A stretch of DNA of 64,000 bases from Candidatus Stoquefichus sp. SB1 (GCF_001244545.1 NZ_LN852693.1:320656-384655), one strand, 5' to 3'. Shown: positions 53,829-62,998, counted from the stretch's first letter. Notes: generated by a model from the letters alone, not told the origin. Made by a program: numbers and translations.

Positions 53829-55394
53829 TTAACGATCTCCAGCAAATTCTAATTGTACTGTTCTTTTATTTAATTTCTGTTTATGACAACCCTTAATTGC
53901 CTTTTGACTCACACTTGATTTAATATCAACAAATGTAAACTTTCTTTTTAAAGCAATATCTCCAATATCACTTTTCTTGATTTTTCCATATCTTACCAAG
54001 AAATTAATAACATCAGGAACCTTAATTCTATCCATTGTTCCACATGTCATAAAAATACGATCATAATTTCCAGATTGTTTCTTAATATCCTGATAATCAA
54101 ATCCAACACGTTGTTGATAACACATTGAAAGCAAAGTTGCCATCGTATCATTTTTTAAGTGATCAGGAATATCTTTAATAACCTGTTTGAAACTTTCTTT
54201 ATTTCCCTTTAACATTTCTTCTTGAACATCAAATAATAATTCTTTCATCTTTTGTTCAAAAATTTCTTCATTACTAGGAATCTCAATTTTTTGAATCTGA
54301 CTATTCGTTCTTTTCCCAATTGACATCAAAAAACTCTTTTCACGTCCTGATACAATTGAATAAGCCTCACCTTTTTTATTTGCACGACCTGTTCTACCAA
54401 TACGATGAATATATAATTCTTCATCTTGAGGCATTTCATAATTAATAACATGTGAAATATTATCTACATCTATTCCTCTGGCTGCAACATCAGTCGCAAC
54501 TAAATATTGTATTTTTCCTTCTTTAAAACGTTTTAAAGTATTTGAACGCTGATTCTGTGACAAGTCTCCATGCATTGCTTCCACATTATAATGTTTTTGT
54601 TGCATTGAGGCAACAATTTCATCAACACTACGCTTTGTCTTACAAAATATAATCGTACTATCCATTTCACGTGAATCTAAGATTCTACATAAAATTTCAA
54701 ACTTATTATGTCCTCTAGGCACATCAAAATAGTATTGTGAAACAGTCGCTGCTGTTCTTGTTTTCGATTTAATTTGAATATGCAAATAATCTTCCTGCAT
54801 ATAATTGCTGGCAATCTTTTTAATGGCAGCTGGCATTGTTGCTGAAAATAATACAGTCTGTTTATTTTCAGGTGTTGTTGCAAGAATATTTTCAATATCC
54901 TCAACAAAGCCCATATTTAGCATTTCATCTGCTTCATCTAAAACCATATGATTAATTTGATTAATCTTTAAAACTTTTCGTCTCATTAAATCCTGAACAC
55001 GTCCTGGTGTTCCAACTACAATATCAGCACCTTTTTTTAAGTCTCTGATTTGTCTTTCAATATCACTACCACCAAAAACACTCACAATTGATAAATTTGT
55101 ATATTTACCAATACGTTTTAATTCTTCATGAATCTGTAATGCAAGTTCTCTTGTTGGTGATAAAATCAAAGCTTGAACATACTTTTCCTTTTGAGCAATC
55201 TGTGATAAAAGAACACTCCCAAAAGCCAATGTTTTTCCTGTTCCTGTTTGAGCCTGTCCAATAATATCTTTACCTTCCAATAAAACTGGAATTGATTTTT
55301 CCTGAATTGGTGAAGGACTGACATATCCCATCGCTTCAATTCCGTTTAATACGTTCTGCGCTAACCCTAAATCTTTAAATGTAATTTTGTCCAT
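53829..55394 (-). CDS. DEAD-box RNA helicase with DbpA-type RNA-binding domain
   Basis: ATP-dependent RNA helicase, 521 residues. Motifs in order: Q-motif PSPIQEKSIP, I AQTGTGKT, Ia PTRELALQ, II DEAD, III SATMP, V ATDVAARGIDV and VI HRIGRTGRA. The C-terminal 75 residues (FMTCGTMDRIKVPDVINFL and on) form a DbpA-type RRM that in DbpA/YxiN binds 23S hairpin 92. A long leader with its own promoter suggests cold or growth control like CsdA-type helicases. Gene name (deaD, cshA or dbpA) left open. Confidence 0.92.
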   Translation of the reverse strand: MDKITFKDLGLAQNVLNGIEAMGYVSPSPIQEKSIPVLLEGKDIIGQAQTGTGKTLAFGSVLLSQIAQKEKYVQALILSPTRELALQIHEELKRIGKYTNLSIVSVFGGSDIERQIRDLKKGADIVVGTPGRVQDLMRRKVLKINQINHMVLDEADEMLNMGFVEDIENILATTPENKQTVLFSATMPAAIKKIASNYMQEDYLHIQIKSKTRTAATVSQYYFDVPRGHNKFEILCRILDSREMDSTIIFCKTKRSVDEIVASMQQKHYNVEAMHGDLSQNQRSNTLKRFKEGKIQYLVATDVAARGIDVDNISHVINYEMPQDEELYIHRIGRTGRANKKGEAYSIVSGREKSFLMSIGKRTNSQIQKIEIPSNEEIFEQKMKELLFDVQEEMLKGNKESFKQVIKDIPDHLKNDTMATLLSMCYQQRVGFDYQDIKKQSGNYDRIFMTCGTMDRIKVPDVINFLVRYGKIKKSDIGDIALKRKFTFVDIKSSVSQKAIKGCHKQKLNKRTVQLEFAGDR

Positions 55395-55519
55395 AATTTC
55401 CTCTTTCTCTGTCTTTTTTTCTATTGTTGACTTTGTAACACTTCAAATGTGCGTGACGTTTATACATTCACCTACACTCTTCATAGACTTCTAGACATAC
55501 TAAGGCGAACGTTTTCACA

Positions 55520-55547
55520 TATATATAAGACACTTTTGTGTTTTCAA
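55520..55547 (-). promoter_or_regulatory. Promoter and ~120-nt leader of the helicase gene
   Basis: TTGAAA -35, 16-nt spacer, TATATA -10 on the minus strand. The leader (about 55395-55513) is long and fairly GC-varied but shows no named motif. Confidence 0.5.
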
Positions 55548-55580
55548 AACTGACAATAACAAAGAATCACACATAAAGAA

Positions 55581-55660
55581 AACCAGGAAGTTCTCCTGGT
55601 TTATTTCAGTCGTGTTTCTTCTATGTGATAATAGCATACCCTTGTTTAAAAGACAAGGGT
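55581..55660 (-). terminator. Two hairpins after the GNAT-FolC gene
   Basis: ACCCTTGT...ACAAGGGT (55638-55660) lies right after the stop, without a T run. AACCAGGA...TCCTGGTT (55581-55601) follows, with the T-rich tail TTCTTT. The second is the likelier terminator. Confidence 0.5.
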
Positions 55661-55672
55661 TATTTTTGAAGA

Positions 55673-57346
55673 TTATTGATGAGCAAGAATGTAAGGCCTT
55701 ACTTGCGCTAAAAAATACAACGAACCCGTTATAAAGACAACACCATCATGCAAAAATGCTTTATCAACTGCCAGATGCCAGTCCTTTTCAATTTTAACTG
55801 GAAAGTCTTCAGCTAATTTTTCTACACTTTGAGCACGGTGAAAATCAAATTCACAGACAGTCACATCATCAGTTAGCTTTAATAACAATTCTAGCATGGC
55901 ATGTGTATCTTTATCTTTTAAAGCGCTAAATATAATTTTTATATGAGAATATTTTTTAGCTGATTGATAAAAAGCTTCCATTCCTTCTTTATTATGTGCT
56001 CCATCAATAATGATACATGGATTATCATGGACTTTTTCAAAACGACCATACCAAATCGCTTCTTTTAAACCAGCAAGTAAGATTTCATCTTTCAATTCAA
56101 TATAGCCATTTTCTTTTAGATACAAAAGAATTTCTATTGCTAAGGCACTATTTTCACTCTGATATTTAGCAGATGTTTTTAATATGACATGATATTGACG
56201 ATAATCAAAAGAAACCTCATCTTCATGATCTTGTATATTTTGAATTGGTTGAACATATAACAATGGGCTTTGATGCTTTTGACAGATTTCCTGGAAAACT
56301 TTTAAACACTCCGGTTTTTTTTCACCTGTCACAAAAGGTATATAATCCTTAATAATTCCTCCTTTTGTTCGGGCTATTTTTTCATATGTATCACCCAAAT
56401 ATTCAATGTGATCTAAACCAATATTTGTATTTGCTGCAATAATTGGTGAAACAATATTGGTCGCATCTAATTCTCCCCCTAGCCCCACTTCAAAAATAGC
56501 AAAATCAACCCGATGTTTTAAGAAAAACATAATCGCAATAAAAACTTCTATTTCAAACATTGATAATTCATATTTTAACCATAGTGACATATAGCGATTG
56601 GCATATTGAATAATTTCTTGATCTTGAATATGTTCATTATTAATACGCATAATTTCTAGGCGAGTTATCAAAACAGGAGATGTAAATGTTGCAACTGTAT
56701 ATCCTTCTTTTTGTAAAACTGAACGAATATAGTTTGTTGTTGAGCCTTTTCCATTGGTTCCTCCAATATGAATTGTTTTCAATAAAGTTTGAGGATTTCC
56801 CATATCATGCATAAAACGCTTAAAATTATCTAATGCATAAACGCGATCTTTTTGACTTGCTATAAATTCATGAACTTGATCATAATTTTGAAATTTTCTT
56901 TCATCATGACTATGATAAATCATCAAAACATATTCAATTCCATTTTTACATTGTTTTTGACCATTCACTATGAAGCCATTCTTTTGATAAAAAGCTACAG
57001 CACTTTCAACAGCATGCACACTCAATTCACCATACACAAGATTTTTTGCATGGTTTAATAATTCACTTCCGATTTGCTGATTCTGATATTCTTTTTTAAC
57101 AAATAAGCTTTGAACATGATGAAAATCCCAAATGCCAATAACTCCCACTAGTTGGGGTGCAAATGCTCCTAGCATCATCAAATGTTGCTCTTTAATAAGA
57201 GATAAAATATGACCATCATCAAAAGTCTCTAAAAATGTTTTGATTCCCGTTTCATGAAAAGATGATGATAAACAATCCATAAACACATTTTTGATTAATT
57301 GATTTGCTTCTTTTATCTCATGTCCTCTTAAAATTCTAAATTCCAT
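55673..57346 (-). CDS. folC: GNAT acetyltransferase-folylpolyglutamate synthase fusion
   Basis: A 557-residue fusion. Residues about 1-145 form a GNAT domain (coenzyme A loop FVKKEYQNQQIGSELL, then AVAFYQKNGF). Residues about 152-557 form FolC, which adds glutamates to folates: P-loop HIGGTNGKGSTTNYI (193-207), TSPVL, EVGLGGELDATNIV, NIGLDHIEYLG with the Mg ligand His, and IDGAHNKEGM. Both parts are in one uninterrupted frame. FolC is normally about 420 residues and alone. Confidence 0.92.
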   Translation of the reverse strand: MEFRILRGHEIKEANQLIKNVFMDCLSSSFHETGIKTFLETFDDGHILSLIKEQHLMMLGAFAPQLVGVIGIWDFHHVQSLFVKKEYQNQQIGSELLNHAKNLVYGELSVHAVESAVAFYQKNGFIVNGQKQCKNGIEYVLMIYHSHDERKFQNYDQVHEFIASQKDRVYALDNFKRFMHDMGNPQTLLKTIHIGGTNGKGSTTNYIRSVLQKEGYTVATFTSPVLITRLEIMRINNEHIQDQEIIQYANRYMSLWLKYELSMFEIEVFIAIMFFLKHRVDFAIFEVGLGGELDATNIVSPIIAANTNIGLDHIEYLGDTYEKIARTKGGIIKDYIPFVTGEKKPECLKVFQEICQKHQSPLLYVQPIQNIQDHEDEVSFDYRQYHVILKTSAKYQSENSALAIEILLYLKENGYIELKDEILLAGLKEAIWYGRFEKVHDNPCIIIDGAHNKEGMEAFYQSAKKYSHIKIIFSALKDKDTHAMLELLLKLTDDVTVCEFDFHRAQSVEKLAEDFPVKIEKDWHLAVDKAFLHDGVVFITGSLYFLAQVRPYILAHQ

Positions 57347-57361
57347 AATAACTCCTTAAAG

Positions 57362-57385
57362 AAAAAACAGCCTAAGCTGTTTTTT
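57362..57385 (-). terminator. Terminator after darA
   Basis: AAAAAACAGC-TTAG-GCTGTTTTTT stem on the minus strand, between darA and the GNAT-FolC gene. Confidence 0.88.
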
Positions 57386-57710
57386 AAATTTTTTCAAAAC
57401 GATCAACATCAACAACGAAAACAGTTGCTCCGCCAACCAAAACATCTACCATAATAGGTGTGAAAAATTCACCCATTTCTGTAGGTGGAACAGTTGGTTC
57501 TTTTTCTACTCGTTTTCTAGCATGAGCTTTAATAATTTCTAATGCTGGATCTACTTTATCATCATTCGTTCCAATAAAGAAAGTTGTATTCCCTTTCTTT
57601 AAAAATCCCCCTGATGTGGCAAGTTTAGTTACAAAGAATCCGCCTTCGGTTAATGCAGACTGTACGGTAGAACTATCATCATTATTGACAATGGCAATTA
57701 TCAATTTCAT
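57384..57710 (-). CDS. darA: Cyclic-di-AMP receptor DarA/PstA (YaaQ)
   Basis: PII-like trimeric c-di-AMP binding protein, 108 residues. Family landmarks: KLIIAIVNNDD, FFVTKLATSGGFLKKGNTTF (the binding loop) and the C-terminal VGGATVFVVDVDRFEK. Its cellular target is not established in the family. Here it is monocistronic between dgt and folC, not in the Bacillus tmk-holB context. Confidence 0.95.
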   Translation of the reverse strand: MKLIIAIVNNDDSSTVQSALTEGGFFVTKLATSGGFLKKGNTTFFIGTNDDKVDPALEIIKAHARKRVEKEPTVPPTEMGEFFTPIMVDVLVGGATVFVVDVDRFEKI

Positions 57711-57769
57711 AACATTACCCCCTTCTTAATTATATATTATCACTTTTTAGAAATAATTACATCAATTTT

Positions 57770-58957
57770 TTAATCATCTTGAATCATTTCTCCATGTTGC
57801 CTTGGTAAAAAACGATCTTCATAAACACGCAAGGCATAGCTATCAGTCATCCCTGATAAATAATCGCTGACAATCAACTCAGATGGTGTTTGACGATACG
57901 TTTCAACCATTTTCTTAACATGTTTATCAATACCATGATTTTCTTCATGTTCATCCATTAAATCATCATAAAAAGCATTATAAAGTTCTTTTACTAATCT
58001 TGTCAATTTTTCATTTTCTTTCACCAAAGTTGGATGATGATGAATGTGTGTAGAAATAAATGTAAAAAGCGTTTCTAATGCCTGATAAACTTCTTCCGAA
58101 AATTCTAAATAAGGCTTACGGTAACTATGAATAACAATATCTCCAATCAAACGATTAATCATTGATTTGTTATCTTTTCCTAAGACCTTAACAACTTCAT
58201 CAGGTAAATCATCTTCGCTAATAATTCCAACTTTAATAGCATCTTCAATATCTTTACCAACATAAGAAATGACATCTGAAATACGTACGACACATCCTTC
58301 TAAGGTCATTGGAACAATTTTCTTAGAATAATCTTTGACATGCCAGCATTTTTCATATTCATCCCAAAATTGTGCAATTGTCTTTTGACGATCTGGTTTA
58401 TAAATACGTGAAAGAATTTCACCATTATGGCATAAGATACCATCTAAAACCTGCAGCGATACATTATAACCAACACCATTTCTTTCAATAAATAACAAAT
58501 GTCTTACACTATTGGCATTATGAGTAAAATAACCAAAATGTCTTTCTTCCAAACAATCATTAATGGCCTGCTCTCCAACATGACCATAAGGTGCGTGTCC
58601 AAGATCATGACCTAAAGCAATTGCTTCGATTAAATCCAAATTCAAATTTAAGCCTCTTCCTATTTGTCTTGCAATTCGTGAAACCCACTGAACATGCAAA
58701 GAACGTTTGGTAATATGAACATTACTAAAAAATGATAAAGCTTGTGTTTTATCAACATAACGCGAATAACTCTTTGAATACAAAACACGATCAATATCTT
58801 TTTCAAATGGCCATCGAATATCAAATTCAATTGATGGCTTTAAAGTGTGTTTCACTTTAATACATTGGCTATTCTTTGTGGCATATGATGAAAGTCTTTC
58901 ATCCATCAAGTTTGTTGCGATTAATGAAGAGTGAATAATCTTATCTTCTTTTTTCAA
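57770..58957 (-). CDS. dgt: dGTP triphosphohydrolase-like HD protein
   Basis: A 395-residue HD-domain protein of the Dgt family, which hydrolyses dNTPs to deoxynucleosides and triphosphate. Motifs: RSLHVQWVSRIARQIGRGL, the HD pair ALGHDLGHAPYGHVGEQA (about 113-130) and later CVVRISDVISYVGKDIEDA. The start is TTG 58957 with an AAAGGATGTGAT SD. Divergent from mutY, suggesting a link to nucleotide pool sanitation. Confidence 0.88.
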   Translation of the reverse strand: MKKEDKIIHSSLIATNLMDERLSSYATKNSQCIKVKHTLKPSIEFDIRWPFEKDIDRVLYSKSYSRYVDKTQALSFFSNVHITKRSLHVQWVSRIARQIGRGLNLNLDLIEAIALGHDLGHAPYGHVGEQAINDCLEERHFGYFTHNANSVRHLLFIERNGVGYNVSLQVLDGILCHNGEILSRIYKPDRQKTIAQFWDEYEKCWHVKDYSKKIVPMTLEGCVVRISDVISYVGKDIEDAIKVGIISEDDLPDEVVKVLGKDNKSMINRLIGDIVIHSYRKPYLEFSEEVYQALETLFTFISTHIHHHPTLVKENEKLTRLVKELYNAFYDDLMDEHEENHGIDKHVKKMVETYRQTPSELIVSDYLSGMTDSYALRVYEDRFLPRQHGEMIQDD

Positions 58958-58970
58958 AATATCACATCCT

Positions 58971-58999
58971 TTGTTTTTAACAATTATCTATAGTATAAT
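58971..58999 (+). promoter_or_regulatory. Promoter of mutY
   Basis: TTGTTT -35, 17-nt spacer, TATAAT -10. It predicts a leader of only about 9 nt, holding the GGTGAT SD. Confidence 0.65.
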
Positions 59000-59014
59000 A
59001 CCTTCGGTGATTAT

Positions 59015-60031
59015 ATGCAAAAGAATTTAATAAGATGGTATCAAGAAAACCATCGTGATTTTCCATGGCGTCAAAATGAGAATCCTTACTTTATTTGGAT
59101 TAGCGAAATTATGTTACAGCAAACAACAACTGAAGCAGTGATTCCTTATTTTGAACGTTTTATCAAAACATTTCCAACTATTCAACAATTAGCAGACGCT
59201 TCTTTAGAAGATGTCTATAAGCTTTGGGAAGGCTTAGGATACTATCGTCGTGCAAAACATATTCATGAGACAGCTCAAATAATTGCTGAACAATATCATG
59301 GTGTTTTTCCAACAACTTATCAAGAAATCTTATCTTTAAAAGGGATTGGTCCTTATACTGCTGGAGCCATCTGTTCAATTGCCTACCATCAGTCAACTCC
59401 AGCCATTGACGGAAATGTTTTAAGAATTATGTCTCGACTCTATTTACTTAAAGATAATATTGCGCTTACAAAAACCCAAAAGAAAATAAGCGATATTGTT
59501 GCAAAACTGCTAACTGGTTATGATAGTTCTGCTTTTAACCAGGGATTAATGGATTTAGGTGCCACCATCTGTCGCCCACTACAGCCCCGTTGTGAACAAT
59601 GCCCTATTTCTGATTTTTGTCTTGCCTTTAAGTCTAATCAACAAAAAGTACTACCTATCAATATAAAAAATATAAAACATAAAGAAATTCATTACATAAC
59701 TGGTATCATTACTTATCAAGATCAATTTCTCTTCATCCAAAATCCAGCTGGACTATTAGAAAATCTTTATGGACTCATTCAATATGAACAAGAAAGTCCT
59801 TATCGATTTATTGAAGAATTTGAACAGCAATATGAGATACCTTTATCTATTGTGTCTCATATCACTGATATTAAACATGTCTTTACACATCGAACATGGC
59901 AAATGCATGTCTATCATTTTGTTTTAAGTCAACCCATTGATGGCTTATATACTTTAGAAGAAATCAATCAATTACCTATCTCCACTGCCCATTTAAAAGT
60001 TTTAAAAGCCTTTTTAAAAAACAGAGACTAA
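59015..60031 (+). CDS. mutY: Adenine DNA glycosylase MutY
   Basis: Removes adenine opposite 8-oxoguanine. The 338 residues show catalytic E31 (WISEIMLQQTT), the helix-hairpin-helix LKGIGPYTAGAI with Y114, D132 (PAIDGNVLRI), the [4Fe-4S] set C-x6-C-x2-C-x5-C (CRPLQPRCEQCPISDFC) and a C-terminal NUDIX-like 8-oxoG-recognising domain with the HVFTHRTWQMHVY block. Complete. Confidence 0.95.
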   Translation: MQKNLIRWYQENHRDFPWRQNENPYFIWISEIMLQQTTTEAVIPYFERFIKTFPTIQQLADASLEDVYKLWEGLGYYRRAKHIHETAQIIAEQYHGVFPTTYQEILSLKGIGPYTAGAICSIAYHQSTPAIDGNVLRIMSRLYLLKDNIALTKTQKKISDIVAKLLTGYDSSAFNQGLMDLGATICRPLQPRCEQCPISDFCLAFKSNQQKVLPINIKNIKHKEIHYITGIITYQDQFLFIQNPAGLLENLYGLIQYEQESPYRFIEEFEQQYEIPLSIVSHITDIKHVFTHRTWQMHVYHFVLSQPIDGLYTLEEINQLPISTAHLKVLKAFLKNRD

Positions 60032-60044
60032 TCATCTCTGTTTT
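60018..60044. terminator. Bidirectional terminator between mutY and phoH
   Basis: AAAACAGAGA-CTAATCA-TCTCTGTTTT inverted repeat; the stop codons of both convergent genes lie in the loop. Confidence 0.85.
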
Positions 60045-61005
60045 CTTGCTTTTGAATGTCATCACTTTCATAACGCTCAATAATTTTTTGAACAACTGGG
60101 TGTCTAACAACATCCAATGCACTTAAATAGACAAAACGTATTCCAGCAACATCCTTTAAAATATACAAAGCTCTTTTCAAGCCGCTTATGACTCCTCTTG
60201 GTAAATCAATCTGTGTAACATCACCTGTCACAATCATTTTAGAATTAAATCCTAAACGTGTTAAAAACATCTTCATTTGTGCATCAGTTGTATTTTGTGC
60301 TTCATCTAAAATCACATAAGCATCTTCTAATGTACGACCTCGCATATATGCTAATGGCGCTATCTCAATCGTTCCTTTTTCAATTAATCGCTCTGTTTGT
60401 TCCTGTCCTAGCATATCATACAAAGCATCATAAAGTGGACGCAAATAAGGATCCACTTTTTCTTTTAAATCGCCAGGTAAAAAACCAAGATTTTCTCCTG
60501 CTTCAACAGCTGGTCTTGTTAAAATAATCTTTTTCACTTCATTGTTTTTTAAAGCCTGTACTGCAAAAATCACAGCCAAATATGTTTTTCCTGTTCCTGC
60601 TGGACCAATCCCAAAAACAACATCGTTATGTTTTAAAGCCTGATAATACTCTTTTTGACCTAATGTTTTTGGATAAATGAGTTTCCCACTCATTGTTCTT
60701 GCAATTTTAATCTGATAAAGTTCATCAATTACATTCAAATGATGACTTTGAGCTAATTTTAAAGTATACATGACATCTCTTTTACTAATTGTTTTTCCTT
60801 GTTTCACAAGTTTTAATAAAGTTGTTAATACATCTTCTATAGTCTTTACTTGTTCTTCATTAGTATTAAAGACAATTTCATCTCCACGTACAATTATTTC
60901 AATTTCAAAAGTTTCCTCCATAATCTTGATATTTTCTTCAGCAGGTCCAATTAATCTTTTGACTTCATCTATTGTATAAGAATCTAATTTAATGACTTTC
61001 TTCAT
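60028..61005 (-). CDS. phoH: PhoH-family ATPase
   Basis: A 325-residue RNA-related P-loop ATPase: an N-terminal KH-like region (about 1-100), then Walker A GIGPAGTGKTYLAV (about 132-145), LTRPAVEAGENLGFLPGD and Walker B AYVILDEAQNTT. Role in RNA metabolism is inferred from the family. It overlaps yqfD by 17 nt. The yqfC-yqfD-phoH order is the Bacillus one. Confidence 0.95.
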   Translation of the reverse strand: MKKVIKLDSYTIDEVKRLIGPAEENIKIMEETFEIEIIVRGDEIVFNTNEEQVKTIEDVLTTLLKLVKQGKTISKRDVMYTLKLAQSHHLNVIDELYQIKIARTMSGKLIYPKTLGQKEYYQALKHNDVVFGIGPAGTGKTYLAVIFAVQALKNNEVKKIILTRPAVEAGENLGFLPGDLKEKVDPYLRPLYDALYDMLGQEQTERLIEKGTIEIAPLAYMRGRTLEDAYVILDEAQNTTDAQMKMFLTRLGFNSKMIVTGDVTQIDLPRGVISGLKRALYILKDVAGIRFVYLSALDVVRHPVVQKIIERYESDDIQKQENRDD

Positions 61006-61936
61006 TTTCTTCTCCTTTAATGGCTATATCTTCTAATAAAGTATAATGTACTTTTAATGTTATTTTACTACGAGTCTTTGTCATTTGTAAAACATTTTCT
61101 TTATCAATCACAGCATCAGCAGGCAATCGAGAACGAATGGACAATAATAATTGATAAAAAACCTCTGCCTGATCCTGCTTTACATTTTTTACACTGGCCT
61201 CATATTGATTAAAAGTATAAGCATAAACATGACCTTTTACAGGAATAATCTTTGTCTGATTTTGAGTCGAAATAATTGTATTGCTGACTAAAAGATCGCC
61301 TTTTTTAACATAGTCATTCTTTTTAACCTGAATGAGTCCACTTTCAACATCAAAAGAAGCAATCATTCCATCTTTTTTTGCATAAAGATTTCTAAAATCA
61401 TCTTTTTCAATTTGTTCTTGCTTTCTTTTGGTATACTCAACATGAAAAACACTGCCCACCTGGTAAACACTCATGTATTCAACATGATCCTTATAAATTG
61501 TTTTAAAATCTGCTAAAATTTCATTTAAACGTTCATAACTTTTTAGAGGTGAGAAAAGATTAACTTTTTCCTTCTTTAAATCTGTTATCATTTGTTGGTT
61601 AACAGAAGGCATTGTTCCAATAATTTCAATATCAAATATAAAATAAGAAGATGCAATCACACTTCCTAAAAAACAAATAACACCAAGTATATTTAAATAT
61701 TGTTTTGATAAAAATAAAACATATTTTAATAAACCAATTGTTTTCAAATAAGTATAAGGCTGATCAAATGTTTTAAAGATATAGCGTTGATATGTAGGAA
61801 TATAAAATGAATACATATCTGCTTTTTTTCTAAGATGTAAGATCTTTATCTTTTTTTGTTTAGCAAATCTAAGCAATAAGAAAATGGCATGTTCTTCTAC
61901 TTCATATAAATCATACCCTATACTCATCATATTCAA
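60989..61936 (-). CDS. yqfD: Sporulation protein YqfD
   Basis: Membrane protein needed for sporulation in B. subtilis. The 315 residues contain a cytosolic N-terminus (about 1-85, including KKIKILHLRKKADMYSFYIP), one membrane helix (about 88-105) and a large outer domain (IEIIGTMPSVNQQMITDLKK; VKKGDLLVSNTII). The frame begins with a TTG at 61936 inside yqfC; an ATG two codons further in is equally possible. Somewhat shorter than the Bacillus protein (about 398 residues). Confidence 0.8.
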   Translation of the reverse strand: MNMMSIGYDLYEVEEHAIFLLLRFAKQKKIKILHLRKKADMYSFYIPTYQRYIFKTFDQPYTYLKTIGLLKYVLFLSKQYLNILGVICFLGSVIASSYFIFDIEIIGTMPSVNQQMITDLKKEKVNLFSPLKSYERLNEILADFKTIYKDHVEYMSVYQVGSVFHVEYTKRKQEQIEKDDFRNLYAKKDGMIASFDVESGLIQVKKNDYVKKGDLLVSNTIISTQNQTKIIPVKGHVYAYTFNQYEASVKNVKQDQAEVFYQLLLSIRSRLPADAVIDKENVLQMTKTRSKITLKVHYTLLEDIAIKGEENEESH

Positions 61937-62114
61937 TCACTTTCACATGACCATTCAAACGAATTTCATGATGATCATAATAATAAATTTCTAAGTCTTC
62001 CCCTCTTACATTTAAACAATATCCATTCATCTTAATCTTAAAAAATTGTGTATCCATTATCATTACTTCCATATAATCTTTAACATATATCTGATTATGA
62101 TCAATCAACAACAT
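61911..62114 (-). CDS. yqfC: Sporulation protein YqfC (YabP family)
   Basis: A 67-residue beta-rich protein: NQIYVKDYMEVMIMDTQFFK, then YCLNVRGEDLEIYYYDHHEI and IRLNGHVKVIEY match the YabP/YqfC pattern. In Bacillus it is sigmaE-dependent, and a CATATATT -10-like element sits upstream. It overlaps yqfD by 26 nt. Confidence 0.8.
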   Translation of the reverse strand: MLLIDHNQIYVKDYMEVMIMDTQFFKIKMNGYCLNVRGEDLEIYYYDHHEIRLNGHVKVIEYDEYRV

Positions 62115-62130
62115 GAAATCACCTCATCTT

Positions 62131-62138
62131 AATATATG
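62131..62138 (-). promoter_or_regulatory. SigmaE-like -10 element before yqfC-yqfD-phoH
   Basis: CATATATT on the minus strand, 16 nt before the ATG, fits CATACANT at all but one fixed position. No good -35 is seen because the rpsU terminator occupies that stretch, so confidence is low. Confidence 0.35.
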
Positions 62139-62143
62139 TTAAA

Positions 62144-62172
62144 ACAAAAAAAGAAGAACCCAAGTTCTTCTT
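62144..62172 (-). terminator. Terminator after rpsU
   Basis: AAGAAGAAC-TTGG-GTTCTTCTT stem followed by seven T on the minus strand. Confidence 0.9.
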
Positions 62173-62353
62173 ATCTTTGTTTACCTTTATTTTTTCTAGC
62201 AGCTTCTGATTTCATTTTGCGTTTTAAACCAGGCTTAACATAGAATTCTCTTTTACGAGCTTCTTGCAGGGTTCCTGTTCTTGAAACTTGTCTTTTGAAA
62301 CGACGTAATGCGTCATCTAAAGATTCATTTTCTCTTACTACAGTTTTTGCCAT
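62171..62353 (-). CDS. rpsU: 30S ribosomal protein S21
   Basis: The 60-residue product from ATG 62353 (SD AGGGGGGAA) has [24 protein letters not shown]-like [13 protein letters not shown] and a basic tail. A longer upstream frame crosses the promoter and is rejected. Monocistronic. Confidence 0.97.
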   Translation of the reverse strand: MAKTVVRENESLDDALRRFKRQVSRTGTLQEARKREFYVKPGLKRKMKSEAARKNKGKQR

Positions 62354-62390
62354 TTTGAACTTCCCCCCTTTACTATCAAGTACATTCGTC

Positions 62391-62419
62391 ATTATACATG
62401 GATAATGGAAGAAAATCAA
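62391..62419 (-). promoter_or_regulatory. Promoter of rpsU
   Basis: TTGATT -35, 17-nt spacer, TATAAT -10 on the minus strand. Confidence 0.75.
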
Positions 62420-62942
62420 GTTTTTTTGTTAATAATCTTTCTGACTTTTTTATGATTTTTAAATAAAATGCCAATCCAAGCATAGATTAAAATTATAAAA
62501 ATGATAATTATCCTCTTCACATCAACATAATTTCTTATATCATAATAAAATCAATGAACATATATCTTTTTATCTATTCATCAATATTTTTATAATTTCT
62601 ATCTCATAATTATACATTATTTTTTAATATTTATAACATCATTTTACTGTTATGGTCATATACATATAAGTTTATAATCCTATTATGAAAGCATTCTCGT
62701 ATTACATTTATATAAAAAACAAAAACATATATCTTTATTTTACAACATTAAACATTTATCCTATTTTGTCTGTTCATTTTCACTTTCATATTTCAAAACA
62801 TTATATGTTGATATTAATTTCTGCAAAAAATCAAGGTAGTACAAGTCTCCACCTATTTCAAAACACCATATATTGATATTAAACAAAATATTTAAAACAA
62901 TTTATTATAAAAACTATAACATTATAAGAAAATGACAGTATT
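62420..62942. other. AT-rich gene-poor stretch
   Basis: About 520 bases without a supportable gene. Base composition is clearly more AT-rich than its surroundings. A 63-codon plus-strand frame (62685-62876) lacks an SD and family likeness, and I do not call it. The stretch contains two diverged direct repeats (62790-62882), listed separately. Confidence 0.6.
62790..62882. repeat. Pair of 28-nt direct repeats, CRISPR-like spacing
   Basis: ATTTCAAAACA-NN-ATAT-N-TTGATATTAA occurs at 62790-62817 and 62855-62882, 25 of 28 positions identical, with a 65-nt period. The 37 nt between them are visibly richer in GC than the flanks. No cas gene is in the window, and only two copies are seen. Confidence 0.5.
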
Positions 62943-62993
62943 TTTGCAAAAAAGAGGAGAATCCTTGTTAATGCTAAGGATTAGTCCTCTTTT
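62943..62993 (-). terminator. Terminator after deoC
   Basis: Long stem AAAAGAGGA...TAATCCTT / AAGGATT...TCCTCTTTT with a T tail on the minus strand. Confidence 0.9.
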
Positions 62994-62998
62994 GATCA

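Noticed and set aside
62685-62876. 63-codon plus-strand frame in the AT-rich gap
   Set aside because: No SD, Tyr/Ile/Phe-rich composition typical of AT-rich noise, and it runs through the repeat pair.
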